From Blautia schinkii (GTDB lineage Bacteria > Bacillota > Clostridia > Lachnospirales > Lachnospiraceae), in assembly GCF_013304825.1 (NCBI RefSeq), contig NZ_JAAWUO010000021.1:1-63116 (forward strand): a stretch of DNA of 63,116 nt. The letters are read 5' to 3'. This document shows, one piece after another, positions 35,026 to 43,420 of the stretch. Below the pieces are notes generated by a model that saw only the letters and a list, made by a program, of their open reading frames with translations, did not search any database and was not told the DNA's origin. A program made the position numbers and the translations under genes. Each line of letters begins with the position of its first letter. The first letter of the stretch is position 1.

Positions 35026-35865
35026 TTGAGTTATAAGATTACGATAGATAGCTGTGGAGAACTTTTGAATGAATGGAAAGAGGACGAGAGAGTAGAATCT
35101 GTACCGCTTACCTTGATGGTAGGCGATGAGAGTATCATAGATGATCAGACCTTTGATCAGAAGAGCTTTCTGAAAAAAGTTGCGGAGTGCCCGGAATGCC
35201 CGAAATCTGCATGTCCGTCTCCGGAATGCTATATGAAGGCATATGAGAATGAAGCAGAACATATTTATGCTGTGACTCTTTCTTCCGAGCTGAGTGGTTC
35301 CTATAACAGTGCAGTATTGGGGAAAAATCTGTATCTGGAAGAACATCCTGAAAAGAAGATACATGTTTTTAATTCCAAGTCAGCATCCGGTGGCGAGAGT
35401 CTGATCGCTATGAAGATCATTGAATGTGAGAATAAGGGACTTTCTTTTGAAGAGGTTATTAGTACAGTAGATGAATATATTGAAGAAATGAGCACTTTTT
35501 TTGTACTGGAGAATCTGGAAACCCTGCGTAAGAATGGCCGTCTCAGCAGAGTGAAGGCTCTGGTTGCCAGTGCATTAAAGATCAAACCTGTAATGGGATC
35601 CACACCAGAGGGGAATATCTGCCAGCTGGATCAGGCCAGAGGCATGAACAAGGCTATCGTCAAGATGGTAAATCACATTGGTGAGAAAGGAATCAATATC
35701 CAGTCCAAGACAGTTGCTATTACACACTGCAACTGTCCGGAGAGAGCAAGGATGCTGGAAGAAGCCATTCGTGAGAGACTGAACCCGGCCAATATCGTAG
35801 TGATGGATACTGCAGGCGTCAGCAGTATGTATGCCAACGATGGTGGAGTGATCGTAGCAGTATAA
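35026..35865 (+). CDS. DegV-family fatty acid-binding protein
   Basis: 279 residues, starting with a TTG at 35026 (GAGGA 8 nt upstream). DegV fold: an N-terminal ITIDSCGEL, VPLTLMVGDESIIDDQTFDQKSFL, SSELSGSYNSAV, ASGGESLIAMKI and a C-terminal block ending GVIVAV. In Firmicutes DegV proteins (FakB) bind fatty acids for the FakA kinase. No fakA gene is nearby. Confidence 0.9.
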   Translation: MSYKITIDSCGELLNEWKEDERVESVPLTLMVGDESIIDDQTFDQKSFLKKVAECPECPKSACPSPECYMKAYENEAEHIYAVTLSSELSGSYNSAVLGKNLYLEEHPEKKIHVFNSKSASGGESLIAMKIIECENKGLSFEEVISTVDEYIEEMSTFFVLENLETLRKNGRLSRVKALVASALKIKPVMGSTPEGNICQLDQARGMNKAIVKMVNHIGEKGINIQSKTVAITHCNCPERARMLEEAIRERLNPANIVVMDTAGVSSMYANDGGVIVAV

Positions 35866-35946
35866 TAACGTGAACTCTTTACTTTTCTTTTGGAAACAGA
35901 TGTGCTATAATAGACGAAGTATTTGAACCGGCAAAGGAGAAAGACA

Positions 35947-36201
35947 ATGAGCCAGAAGAAAGTTGATAAATATAAGAATAGCAAATCTACACGTACCAGT
36001 GCCATGAAGAAAGAACGTGCGGAGTTTGTTCTTGAGATGGCAGCATGGATTCTGATTGCAGCTTTATTTGTAGGATGGATTGGCTATTCTGCTTATACGA
36101 AGATCCAGGCTAAGGAGAACAGTGTTAAAGTAGATACAGTAATGGATACTTCTGCACTGACCGATTACATTTCCGGTCTGTCCACAGACAGTGCAGAATA
36201 A
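35947..36201 (+). CDS. Small single-pass membrane protein
   Basis: 84 residues from the ATG at 35947 (AAAGGAG upstream; the frame opens earlier but without a site). A lysine-rich cytoplasmic N-terminus, one transmembrane helix (AAWILIAALFVGWIGYSAY) and a short acidic, Ser/Thr-rich outer part. No recognised family. It is followed by a large terminator hairpin. Confidence 0.7.
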   Translation: MSQKKVDKYKNSKSTRTSAMKKERAEFVLEMAAWILIAALFVGWIGYSAYTKIQAKENSVKVDTVMDTSALTDYISGLSTDSAE

Positions 36202-36250
36202 CAGGATCGCCTGGAAAATAAGCAGCGGTCAGCGAAGAACAAATATAAGA

Positions 36251-36333
36251 AAATCCCCGGGGTGTTCAGAAATTATCCTCCAGAGAATGGTTTGTTTTTG
36301 GGGAGGATGGTTCAGCATTCCGGGGGATTTTTA
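36251..36333 (+). terminator. Long terminator hairpin
   Basis: AAATCCCCGG pairs with CCGGGGGATTT; an inner stem ATCCTCC/GGAGGAT (36275-36308) sits inside; TTTAT follows. Confidence 0.75.
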
Positions 36334-36404
36334 TATTTAATGCAGGGAATAATGTAAAGCGGCAATGGTAAAACAGCAGTAAATATCAGAACGGATCATA
36401 TATT

Positions 36405-36438
36405 AAAAACGGGACTACTCATATGAGCAGTCCCGTTT
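36405..36438 (-). terminator. cspA terminator
   Basis: Nearly perfect stem: AACGGGACTACTCAT pairs with ATGAGCAGTCCCGTT. Read on the minus strand it ends in TTTTTAATA. Confidence 0.88.
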
Positions 36439-36478
36439 GACTTATACGTTTCTTATGGTTATAGATTTATCTGATAAA

Positions 36479-36679
36479 TTATAACTTTGTAACGTTAGCA
36501 GCCTGCATTCCGCGTGCGCCTTCTGTTAAGTCGTAGGATACAGCCTGTCCCTCCTCGAGAGATTTGAAGCCCTCACCGTTGATAGCGGAGAAGTGTACGA
36601 ATACGTCCTGTCCGTCCTCACCTGTGATAAAACCATAACCTTTTTCTGCGTTGAACCATTTTACAGTTCCCTTGTTCAT
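36479..36679 (-). CDS. Cold-shock protein
   Basis: 66 residues, one complete cold-shock domain: [21 protein letters not shown] (RNP1) and DVFVHFSAI (RNP2), ending [10 protein letters not shown]. Binds single-stranded RNA/DNA and melts structures. It is transcribed from a strong promoter about 135 nt upstream, which leaves the long 5' leader typical of cold-regulated csp messages. A GGAGG precedes the start codon. Confidence 0.95.
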   Translation of the reverse strand: MNKGTVKWFNAEKGYGFITGEDGQDVFVHFSAINGEGFKSLEEGQAVSYDLTEGARGMQAANVTKL

Positions 36680-36821
36680 TTTGTGTTACCTCCATAGAAA
36701 TAAAAAAGTTAAAATAGCCTTCTGATGATAATAAAAAATCACCAGATTTTACAGACTATATTCATGTAAATATAATCTCTAAAAACTAGTGATTTTACAT
36801 TAAATATCTTGCCATGTTCTG

Positions 36822-36850
36822 ATTATATAACCCGTGTTTTGAAATGTCAA
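36822..36850 (-). promoter_or_regulatory. Consensus promoter for the cold-shock gene
   Basis: On the minus strand, TTGACA (36845-36850), a 17-bp spacer and TATAAT (36822-36827), both perfect. The transcript would carry a leader of about 135 nt (36680-36815) with no open frame. Confidence 0.9.
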
Positions 36851-36936
36851 GGAGAAAATTCCAACAATTTCCGCGCCCAAAAGCACTCAGAAATCCTTTG
36901 TAAAAAAATTCTTTATAAAAAGAGAATTTTCGTGTA

Positions 36937-36945
36937 TGATATAAT
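36937..36945 (+). promoter_or_regulatory. Extended -10 upstream of pyrC
   Basis: TG-A-TATAAT at 36937-36945, about 48 bp before pyrC. There is no good -35, and no PyrR attenuator-like anti-antiterminator was seen in the short leader. Confidence 0.55.
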
Positions 36946-36992
36946 AGAATATATTATAAATACTACTATAAGAAGATGAGAGGAGAACATAA

Positions 36993-38285
36993 ATGGGGAT
37001 TCTGATTCAGGGAGGCCGGATCGTGGATGCGGCCACAGATACAGATAAAACAGGCGATATTTATCTGAAAGACGGAATCATCACGGAGATTGGACAGAAA
37101 CTGAAGAAGAAAGACGGCGACATAGTAATCAATGCAAAGGGACTTTTGGTAATGCCGGGAATCATTGATCTTCATGTACATTTCCGTGATCCGGGACAGA
37201 CACATAAGGAAGATATCATGAGCGGTTCTGCAGCAGCAGCCCGCGGTGGTGTGACAACCGTAGTTGCCATGCCCAATACAACTCCCACCATCGACAATCC
37301 GGACAGAGTAAATTATGTACATAACAAGGCTGCACAGGTATCAGGTATCCATGTACTTCAGGCCGGGGCTGCCACGAAAGGCGAGAAAGGAACAGAACTT
37401 GCAGACATCAAAGGAATGGCAGAGGCTGGAATTCCGGCTGTTTCCGAGGATGGAAAATCTGTAATGAATACAGCACTTTGTAAGGAAGCTATGAAGATTG
37501 CGGCGGAATGTGGTATTCCGTTTTTTGACCACTGCGAGGATATCGATCTCCGCGGTGATGGATGTATGAATGATGATGAGAATGCCAGAAGACTGGGACT
37601 TCCGGGAATCTGCAATGCAGTGGAAGATACTATCACAGCAAGGGATATCATTCTTGCGCTTGAAACAGGCGTACATCTTCACCTCTGCCACTGCTCCACA
37701 TACGGAGATGCCCAGATGATGAAGTTCGTAAAAGAAAAAGGCTACGACAACATTACAGCAGAAGTATGCCCGCATCATTTTATTCTTTCTTCTGATGATA
37801 TTAAGACAGATGATCCGAATTATAAGATGAATCCGCCTCTTCGTACACCGAAGGATGTGGAAGCGCTGAAACAGGGCCTTAAGGACGGTACGATCCAGGT
37901 GATCAGTACAGACCATGCACCGCACAGTGCCCAGGAGAAAACAGGATCCATGAAGAACACACCATTTGGCATCGTGGGAATTGAGACAAGCCTTCCGCTT
38001 ACCTACACAGAGCTGGTTGAAAAAGACGTGATCACCCTAAAGCAGATGGTAGAGAAGATGTGCCTGAATCCTGCGAAGATCTTAGGTCTTGAAAGCGGTA
38101 CTTTGCAGAAAGGTCATCCTGCAGATGTGATCATCGTAGACACAGAGCATGAATATGCTATTGATAAGAAAAAATTTGTTTCTAAAGGACATAACACACC
38201 GTTTGACGGCTGGAAAGTAAAAGGAAAAGTTCTTTATACTATCTGTGACGGAAAAATTGTATTTAAAAACCAGGAGGAGAAATAA
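36993..38285 (+). CDS. pyrC: Dihydroorotase
   Basis: 430 residues, type I dihydroorotase. Metal-binding motifs: IDLHVHFRDPGQTHKEDI, the Lys/Asp region, DHCEDIDL, HLCHCST, VCPHHF and TDHAPH. It closes carbamoyl-aspartate to dihydroorotate. First gene of the pyrC-F-K-D-E operon; pyrF begins 3 nt after its stop. AGAGGAGA precedes the ATG. Confidence 0.97.
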   Translation: MGILIQGGRIVDAATDTDKTGDIYLKDGIITEIGQKLKKKDGDIVINAKGLLVMPGIIDLHVHFRDPGQTHKEDIMSGSAAAARGGVTTVVAMPNTTPTIDNPDRVNYVHNKAAQVSGIHVLQAGAATKGEKGTELADIKGMAEAGIPAVSEDGKSVMNTALCKEAMKIAAECGIPFFDHCEDIDLRGDGCMNDDENARRLGLPGICNAVEDTITARDIILALETGVHLHLCHCSTYGDAQMMKFVKEKGYDNITAEVCPHHFILSSDDIKTDDPNYKMNPPLRTPKDVEALKQGLKDGTIQVISTDHAPHSAQEKTGSMKNTPFGIVGIETSLPLTYTELVEKDVITLKQMVEKMCLNPAKILGLESGTLQKGHPADVIIVDTEHEYAIDKKKFVSKGHNTPFDGWKVKGKVLYTICDGKIVFKNQEEK

Positions 38286-38287
38286 TT

Positions 38288-39214
38288 ATGATTAACAAAC
38301 TGATCAGCAACATCCGAAAAACAAACGCACCAATCGTTGTAGGACTGGATCCTATGCTGAACTATATTCCGGAACATATCCAGAAGAAAGCTTTTGCAGA
38401 ATTCGGTGAGACACTGGAAGGTGCAGCAGAGGCAATCTGGCAGTACAATAAGGGAATCGTAGATGCAACATATGATCTGATCCCGGCAGTAAAGCCGCAG
38501 ATCGCAATGTATGAGCAGTTTGGAATCCCGGGACTGGTTGCATACAAGAAAACAGTAGATTACTGTAAGGCAAAAGATCTGGTAGTAATTGGAGATATCA
38601 AACGTGGTGATATCGGTTCCACATCTGCAGCTTATGCAGTAGGACATCTTGGCCATGTGCAGGTTGGCTCCAAGAAATATGCAGGTTTTGACGAAGATTT
38701 TGCAACAGTCAATCCATATCTTGGATCTGATGGTGTGAAACCTTTCATGGATATCTGCAAGGAAGAGAAGAAGGGTATCTTTGTACTGGTTAAGACATCC
38801 AACCCGTCAAGCGGTGAGTTTCAGGACCGCGAGATCGACGGTCGTCCGCTGTATGAGCTGGTTGGTGAAAAAGTTGCACAGTGGGGTGATGAGCTCATGG
38901 GTGACGGCTACAGCTATGTTGGCGCAGTTGTTGGAGCAACTTATCCGGAAATGGGTAAAGTATTAAGAAAGATCATGCCAAAAACATTTATCCTTGTTCC
39001 TGGATACGGTGCACAGGGCGGAAAAGGTGCAGATCTTGTTCATTTCTTCAATGAGGACGGACTTGGTGCTATCGTAAACTCCTCCAGAGGAATCATTGCT
39101 GCATACAAACAGGAAAAATATAAAGAATTTGGCGCAGAGAATTATGCAGATGCTTCCAGACAGGCTGTAAAAGACATGATCGCAGATATCAGCGGCGCAT
39201 TGGAGAACAGATAA
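38288..39214 (+). CDS. pyrF: Orotidine 5'-phosphate decarboxylase (type 2)
   Basis: 308 residues, the long type 2 form. It begins with IVVGLDPMLNYIP; the catalytic Lys-Asp network is in VVIGDIKRGDIGSTSAAYA; SNPSSGEF and VPGYGAQGGKG follow. Converts OMP to UMP. The ribosome-binding site lies in the pyrC 3' end. Confidence 0.96.
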   Translation: MINKLISNIRKTNAPIVVGLDPMLNYIPEHIQKKAFAEFGETLEGAAEAIWQYNKGIVDATYDLIPAVKPQIAMYEQFGIPGLVAYKKTVDYCKAKDLVVIGDIKRGDIGSTSAAYAVGHLGHVQVGSKKYAGFDEDFATVNPYLGSDGVKPFMDICKEEKKGIFVLVKTSNPSSGEFQDREIDGRPLYELVGEKVAQWGDELMGDGYSYVGAVVGATYPEMGKVLRKIMPKTFILVPGYGAQGGKGADLVHFFNEDGLGAIVNSSRGIIAAYKQEKYKEFGAENYADASRQAVKDMIADISGALENR

Positions 39215-39229
39215 AACAGGAGGCATCAT

Positions 39230-40024
39230 ATGAGCACATCAGAAATCAAAAAAACAAAAAGATCCTGTAAGATCATCAGTCAGGAATGTATTGGAAAAGA
39301 TATCTACAGTATGTGGCTGAATGCAGGTGAGATCGCGAAGAACGCAGTTCCGGGACAGTTTGTCTCTCTTTACAGCCGTGACGGAAGCAAGCTTCTTCCC
39401 AGGCCGATCAGTCTCTGTGAGATTGATAAGGAAGAAGAAAAGCTGAGACTGGTATACCGTGTTACAGGCAGGGGAACCGGTACAGAAGAATTTTCCGGAC
39501 TTCATGCAGGGGTACCTATCGAGACACTTGGGCCTCTTGGAAACGGATTTCCGCTGGATGCAGTCAAAGGAAAAAAAGTATTTCTCATGGGCGGAGGAAT
39601 CGGAATCCCGCCAATGCTTGAGACAGCGAAACAGCTGGATGCAGAGAAAACAATGGTTCTCGGGTACAGAGATGAGCTGTTTTTAAATAAAGAATTCGAA
39701 GCTTACGGTGACGTATATGTGGCAACAGAGGATGGATCTGCCGGAACAAAGGGAAATGTTATGGATGCGATCCGAGAGAATGGTCTTGAGGCAGATGCGA
39801 TCTTTGCCTGCGGTCCTGCACCGATGCTCCGCGCAATCAAGGCTTATGCCCTTGAGAAAGGGATTCCGTGCTGGATTTCCATGGAAGAGCGAATGGCCTG
39901 CGGTGTAGGTGCATGTCTGGCCTGTGTGTGTAAGTCCAAAGACGTGGATTCTCACTCTCATGTACACAATAAGAGAGTCTGCAAGGACGGACCGGTATTT
40001 TTAAGCACGGAGGTAGAGTTATGA
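39230..40024 (+). CDS. pyrK: Dihydroorotate dehydrogenase electron transfer subunit
   Basis: 264 residues. A ferredoxin reductase-type FAD domain (RPISLCEID) and an NAD-binding region (FLMGGGIGIPPMLETAK) precede the C-terminal [2Fe-2S] site with cysteines in MACGVGACLACVC and the downstream VCKDGP. It passes electrons from dihydroorotate oxidation in PyrD to NAD+. Its last 4 nt overlap pyrD. Confidence 0.95.
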   Translation: MSTSEIKKTKRSCKIISQECIGKDIYSMWLNAGEIAKNAVPGQFVSLYSRDGSKLLPRPISLCEIDKEEEKLRLVYRVTGRGTGTEEFSGLHAGVPIETLGPLGNGFPLDAVKGKKVFLMGGGIGIPPMLETAKQLDAEKTMVLGYRDELFLNKEFEAYGDVYVATEDGSAGTKGNVMDAIRENGLEADAIFACGPAPMLRAIKAYALEKGIPCWISMEERMACGVGACLACVCKSKDVDSHSHVHNKRVCKDGPVFLSTEVEL

Positions 40025-40926
40025 GCAAAATGAATGTAAATCTTGCCGGCGTAGAACTTAAAAATCCGGTGATGACAGCTTCCGGAACATTTGGTTCCGG
40101 AACGGAGTACAGTGAATTTGTAGATTTAAATAAACTTGGTGCAGTTGTAACAAAGGGCGTAGCCAATGTACCATGGCCGGGAAATCCAACACCAAGAGTA
40201 ACAGAAACTGCTTCCGGGATGCTCAATGCCATCGGGCTTCAGAATCCGGGAATTGATGTTTTCTGTGAGAGGGACATTCCGTTTCTCAGGAAATATGATA
40301 CAAAAATTATTGTCAATGTCTGCGGAAAATCCACAAAGGATTACTGCGAGGTTGTAGAACGTCTTGGAAATGAGCCGGTAGATATGCTGGAGATTAATGT
40401 TTCCTGTCCGAATGTTAAGGAAGGCGGAATCGCTTTCGGTCAGAATCCAAAAGCTCTTGAGGACATTACAAAAGAAGTAAAAAAATATGCAAAGCAGCCG
40501 GTGATCATGAAGCTGAGCCCAAATGTAACGGATATTACAGAGATGGCAAAAGCGGCAGAAGCCGGCGGTGCAGATGTTCTTTCTCTGATCAATACACTGA
40601 CAGGTATGAAAATCGATATTAACAGACGTACTTTTGCCCTGGCGAATAAGACCGGTGGAATGTCCGGCCCGGCTGTAAAACCAGTAGCAGTCCGCATGGT
40701 ATATCAGGTTGCCAATGCAGTATCTCTTCCGATCATCGGAATGGGTGGAATCGCAACTGCTGAGGATGCACTTGAATTTATCATGGCAGGGGCAACAGCA
40801 GTTTCTGTAGGAACAGCTAATTTTTTCAATCCTTATGCAACTGAGGAGATCGTGGAAGGAATCCAGACATTCCTTGAAAAACAGAATGTGGAAGATATCA
40901 ATGAGCTGATCGGTGTTGTGAAATAA
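40021..40926 (+). CDS. pyrD: Dihydroorotate dehydrogenase, class 1B
   Basis: 301 residues. FMN TIM barrel with NPVMTASGTFGSG, LNAIGLQNPG, the catalytic cysteine in INVSCPNVKEGG, and the FMN phosphate loop IIGMGGIATAEDALEFIMAGA. The NAD-linked class 1B enzyme works as a complex with PyrK, which is encoded just upstream with overlap. Confidence 0.96.
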   Translation: MSKMNVNLAGVELKNPVMTASGTFGSGTEYSEFVDLNKLGAVVTKGVANVPWPGNPTPRVTETASGMLNAIGLQNPGIDVFCERDIPFLRKYDTKIIVNVCGKSTKDYCEVVERLGNEPVDMLEINVSCPNVKEGGIAFGQNPKALEDITKEVKKYAKQPVIMKLSPNVTDITEMAKAAEAGGADVLSLINTLTGMKIDINRRTFALANKTGGMSGPAVKPVAVRMVYQVANAVSLPIIGMGGIATAEDALEFIMAGATAVSVGTANFFNPYATEEIVEGIQTFLEKQNVEDINELIGVVK

Positions 40927-40945
40927 TTGTGTGCTGTCAGCAGAA

Positions 40946-40974
40946 TTGCAATTCTGTTACACATATGTTAGAAT
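40946..40974 (+). promoter_or_regulatory. Candidate internal promoter for pyrE with palindrome
   Basis: TTGCAA (40946-40951), 17-bp spacer, TAGAAT (40969-40974). A perfect 16-bp palindrome CAGAATTGCAATTCTG (40941-40956) overlaps the -35 and might be an operator. Confidence 0.45.
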
Positions 40975-41070
40975 AAACCCGATATCAGTGATGTGCTTAT
41001 GTTTATTATATAGCAGAACGGAATACAGATTCGCTCTGAAGCATATGAGAAAATATGGAGGATTATACAA

Positions 41071-41745
41071 ATGGAACAGTATAAGCAGGAATTTATTGAA
41101 TTTATGATCGACTGCAATGTCCTGAAATTTGGAGATTTTGTTACCAAGTCAGGAAGAAAGACCCCGTTTTTTGTAAATACAGGATTTTACCGTACAGGTG
41201 CACAGCTGCGTAAACTTGGCCAGTACTATGCAAAAGCAATCGAGAGCAAATTCGGTCTTGATTTTGATGTGCTTTTCGGACCGGCTTACAAGGGTATTCC
41301 CCTTTCTGTAGCAGCAACAATGGAGATCAGTGAGATGTATGGTAAGGATATCCGTTACTGCTCCAACCGTAAAGAAGTCAAGGATCACGGAGATAAGGGA
41401 ATTCTTCTTGGAAGCCCGATTCAGGATGGAGATAAGGTTGTGATTATCGAGGATGTTACAACAGCCGGAACTTCCATTCAGGAGACACTTCCGATCATCA
41501 AGACACAGGGAGACGTAAATCCTATCGGTCTTGTTGTTTCTGTTGACCGTATGGAGCGCGGACAGGGAACCAAGAGTGCCCTGAAGGAGATTGAGGAGAA
41601 ATATGGCCTTGAGACAACAGCTATCGTAACTATGGCTGAGGTTGTAGAGCATCTCTATAATAAAGAGTATAAAGGTCGTGTTGTGATCGATGACAAGCTG
41701 AAAGCTGCCATTGATGCATATTATGAGGAATATGGTGCAGAATAA
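41071..41745 (+). CDS. pyrE: Orotate phosphoribosyltransferase
   Basis: 224 residues. PRPP-binding motif VVIIEDVTTAGTSIQETLP, preceded by FGPAYKGIPLSVA and KEVKDHGDKG. Transfers phosphoribose to orotate. It is separated from pyrD by 144 bp that contain a probable promoter, so it may be partly independent. ATGGAGGA lies before the start. Confidence 0.96.
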   Translation: MEQYKQEFIEFMIDCNVLKFGDFVTKSGRKTPFFVNTGFYRTGAQLRKLGQYYAKAIESKFGLDFDVLFGPAYKGIPLSVAATMEISEMYGKDIRYCSNRKEVKDHGDKGILLGSPIQDGDKVVIIEDVTTAGTSIQETLPIIKTQGDVNPIGLVVSVDRMERGQGTKSALKEIEEKYGLETTAIVTMAEVVEHLYNKEYKGRVVIDDKLKAAIDAYYEEYGAE

Positions 41746-41822
41746 TAATGCACTATACAATGCCTATGTAATAAGAGAGCCGCGGATTCCGAATGTCCGC
41801 TTGAACTGGGAGGACACAGCTC

Positions 41823-41975
41823 ATGAATGAAAAAATATATAAAACCATGGCGAGCAGCGGGGCAGGAAGCCTTGCACTTGGTATTGTCGTTCTGGTGACG
41901 GGGCTTGTCACAGGAATTCTGATGATCGTAAACGGTGCGAGACTGCTCAAAAGAAAATCAGACATATTGATATAA
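41823..41975 (+). CDS. 50-residue single-pass membrane protein
   Basis: MNEKIYKTMASSGAGSLALG, then a hydrophobic helix of about 25 residues (IVVLVTGLVTGILMIV) and a basic tail RLLKRKSD. A GGGAGG 8 nt before the ATG and a terminator 11 nt after the stop make it a credible gene despite its size. Such tiny membrane proteins are common in Lachnospiraceae; function unknown. Confidence 0.7.
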   Translation: MNEKIYKTMASSGAGSLALGIVVLVTGLVTGILMIVNGARLLKRKSDILI

Positions 41976-41986
41976 AGAGATAACTG

Positions 41987-42016
41987 AAAAGCCGCACGCA
42001 GCTTCGTGTGGCTTTT
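41987..42016 (+). terminator. Terminator
   Basis: AAAAGCCGCACG (41987-41998) and CGTGTGGCTTTT (42005-42016), a 12-bp stem with U-rich end. Confidence 0.85.
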
Positions 42017-42041
42017 CGGATTATTTAAGCAGGGGAGACTA

Positions 42042-42515
42042 TTGAATAAAGGGACAAAACGCAGGGTGAAAAAACTCGGCACAGTTTTTTTTGTACTGTA
42101 TGTTCTTATCCTGGTATACCTTCTGTTCTTTTCGGAAGGATATGGACGGGTAGCACAGGCGGAGAGAGAATACCGTTATAATCTTGTCCCGTTTGTGGAA
42201 ATAAGACGTTTCTGGACATACAGGGAACAACTGGGAATGTTTGCGCTTTTTACAAACATTTTCGGGAATGTGCTGGGATTTGTACCCTATGGATTCGTTC
42301 TTCCGGTGATTGCCAGAAGAATGAGAAACGGATTTTTTATCATTTTATCTGGATTCTGCATCAGCCTGAGTGTGGAGGTGATCCAGCTTATCACGAAGGT
42401 TGGATGTTTTGATGTGGATGATATGATACTGAATACTCTGGGCGCAGCACTGGGATATGGAATCTATGCAGTCTGCGAAATTTTTAGGAGAAAACATAAT
42501 GGCAAGAAGATATAG
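42042..42515 (+). CDS. VanZ-family membrane protein
   Basis: 157 residues from a TTG at 42042, chosen because AGGGGAG (42031-42037) precedes it and upstream codons overlap a terminator. Four to five membrane segments with the VanZ signature YNLVPFVEIRRFW, FGNVLGFVPYGFVLP and VIQLITKVGCFDVDDMILNTLGAALGY. VanZ gives slight teicoplanin resistance in enterococci; most family members have no known role. Next gene starts inside its 3' end. Confidence 0.88.
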   Translation: MNKGTKRRVKKLGTVFFVLYVLILVYLLFFSEGYGRVAQAEREYRYNLVPFVEIRRFWTYREQLGMFALFTNIFGNVLGFVPYGFVLPVIARRMRNGFFIILSGFCISLSVEVIQLITKVGCFDVDDMILNTLGAALGYGIYAVCEIFRRKHNGKKI

Positions 42516-42813
42516 ATATGCATTTGCAAAAAAGAGAGAAGCGGCCAGGGGTAAGCTGTCAGTCGGCCTGGCAGCTGCTTCCTTCGGGCTATTTGCTGCG
42601 GCAGTGGTGCTTGAACTTTTTCTTGATGGAAAAATGGGCGGGCTTATCGGAGGTACAGGCTTTTTTGCAATGCTTCTTTCTGTATACGGCTTCGCAATGG
42701 GGCTTTCAAGTTTTTCAGAAGAAAACCGAAAACACAGAACCAGCATGATCGGGTCCATCTTAAACGGTGTGATCATGGTTATTTGGCTGGGACTTTTTTT
42801 ATCAGGAGTATGA
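42499..42813 (+). CDS. Small membrane protein, DUF6142-like
   Basis: 104 residues from the ATG at 42499 (TAGGAG upstream). The basic N-terminus RRYRYAFAKKREAARG is followed by three hydrophobic helices. It resembles small Lachnospiraceae proteins that I recall as DUF6142 (unverified). Overlaps vanZ-like gene by 17 nt and is followed by the HD-domain gene after 4 nt. Confidence 0.7.
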   Translation: MARRYRYAFAKKREAARGKLSVGLAAASFGLFAAAVVLELFLDGKMGGLIGGTGFFAMLLSVYGFAMGLSSFSEENRKHRTSMIGSILNGVIMVIWLGLFLSGV

Positions 42814-42817
42814 TCAG

Positions 42818-43420
42818 ATGGATGAAAAAGAACGTTTAAAAAAACAGCTTGATTTTATTCTGGAAGTAGATAAAGTCAAGAATATCTTTCGTCAGACATA
42901 TCTTGCTGACGGAAACAGAAAAGAGAATGATGCGGAACATTCCTGGCATCTGGCACTGATGGCAGTGCTTTTGAAAGAATACTCCAATGAAGAGGTGGAT
43001 CTTGGAAAAGTAATTCCTATGGTACTGACTCATGATCTTGTAGAGATCAACGCAGGAGATACCTATGCCTACGATGAAAAAGGTGCGCAGACAAAAGATG
43101 CAAGGGAGCGCAAGGCGGCAGAGCGGATTTACGGGCTTCTTCCGGAGGAACAGGGAACATGGCTTAAAGAACTCTGGGAGGAATTCGAGGCTTACGAAAC
43201 ACCGGAAGCGAAATTTGCCCATGTTCTGGACAACTGCCAGCCGCTTTTCCTTAATGATGCTTCTAACGGAAAGAGCTGGGAAGAACATCAGGTAAAAAAG
43301 AGCCAGATCTACAAGCGGAACAGGAAAACAGGAGAAGGTTCAGAAGCAATCTGGGAATATATGAAAGAACTGATCGACAAGCACATTGCCATGGGGCACG
43401 TGATCGATGATGAGAAATAA
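42818..43420 (+). CDS. HD-domain phosphohydrolase (YfbR/HDDC2-like)
   Basis: 200 residues. HD-motif residues: the first His in ENDAEHSWHLALMA, HD in MVLTHDLVEINAGDTYAYD and the distal Asp in FAHVLDNCQP. These bind a divalent metal; YfbR-type members are 5'-deoxynucleotidases. The exact substrate is not predictable. Overlaps the M29 peptidase start. Confidence 0.88.
   Translation: MDEKERLKKQLDFILEVDKVKNIFRQTYLADGNRKENDAEHSWHLALMAVLLKEYSNEEVDLGKVIPMVLTHDLVEINAGDTYAYDEKGAQTKDARERKAAERIYGLLPEEQGTWLKELWEEFEAYETPEAKFAHVLDNCQPLFLNDASNGKSWEEHQVKKSQIYKRNRKTGEGSEAIWEYMKELIDKHIAMGHVIDDEK

Noticed and set aside
36852..36992. PyrR-type attenuator upstream of pyrC
   Set aside because: The leader after the -10 is under 50 nt and has no terminator/antiterminator pair.
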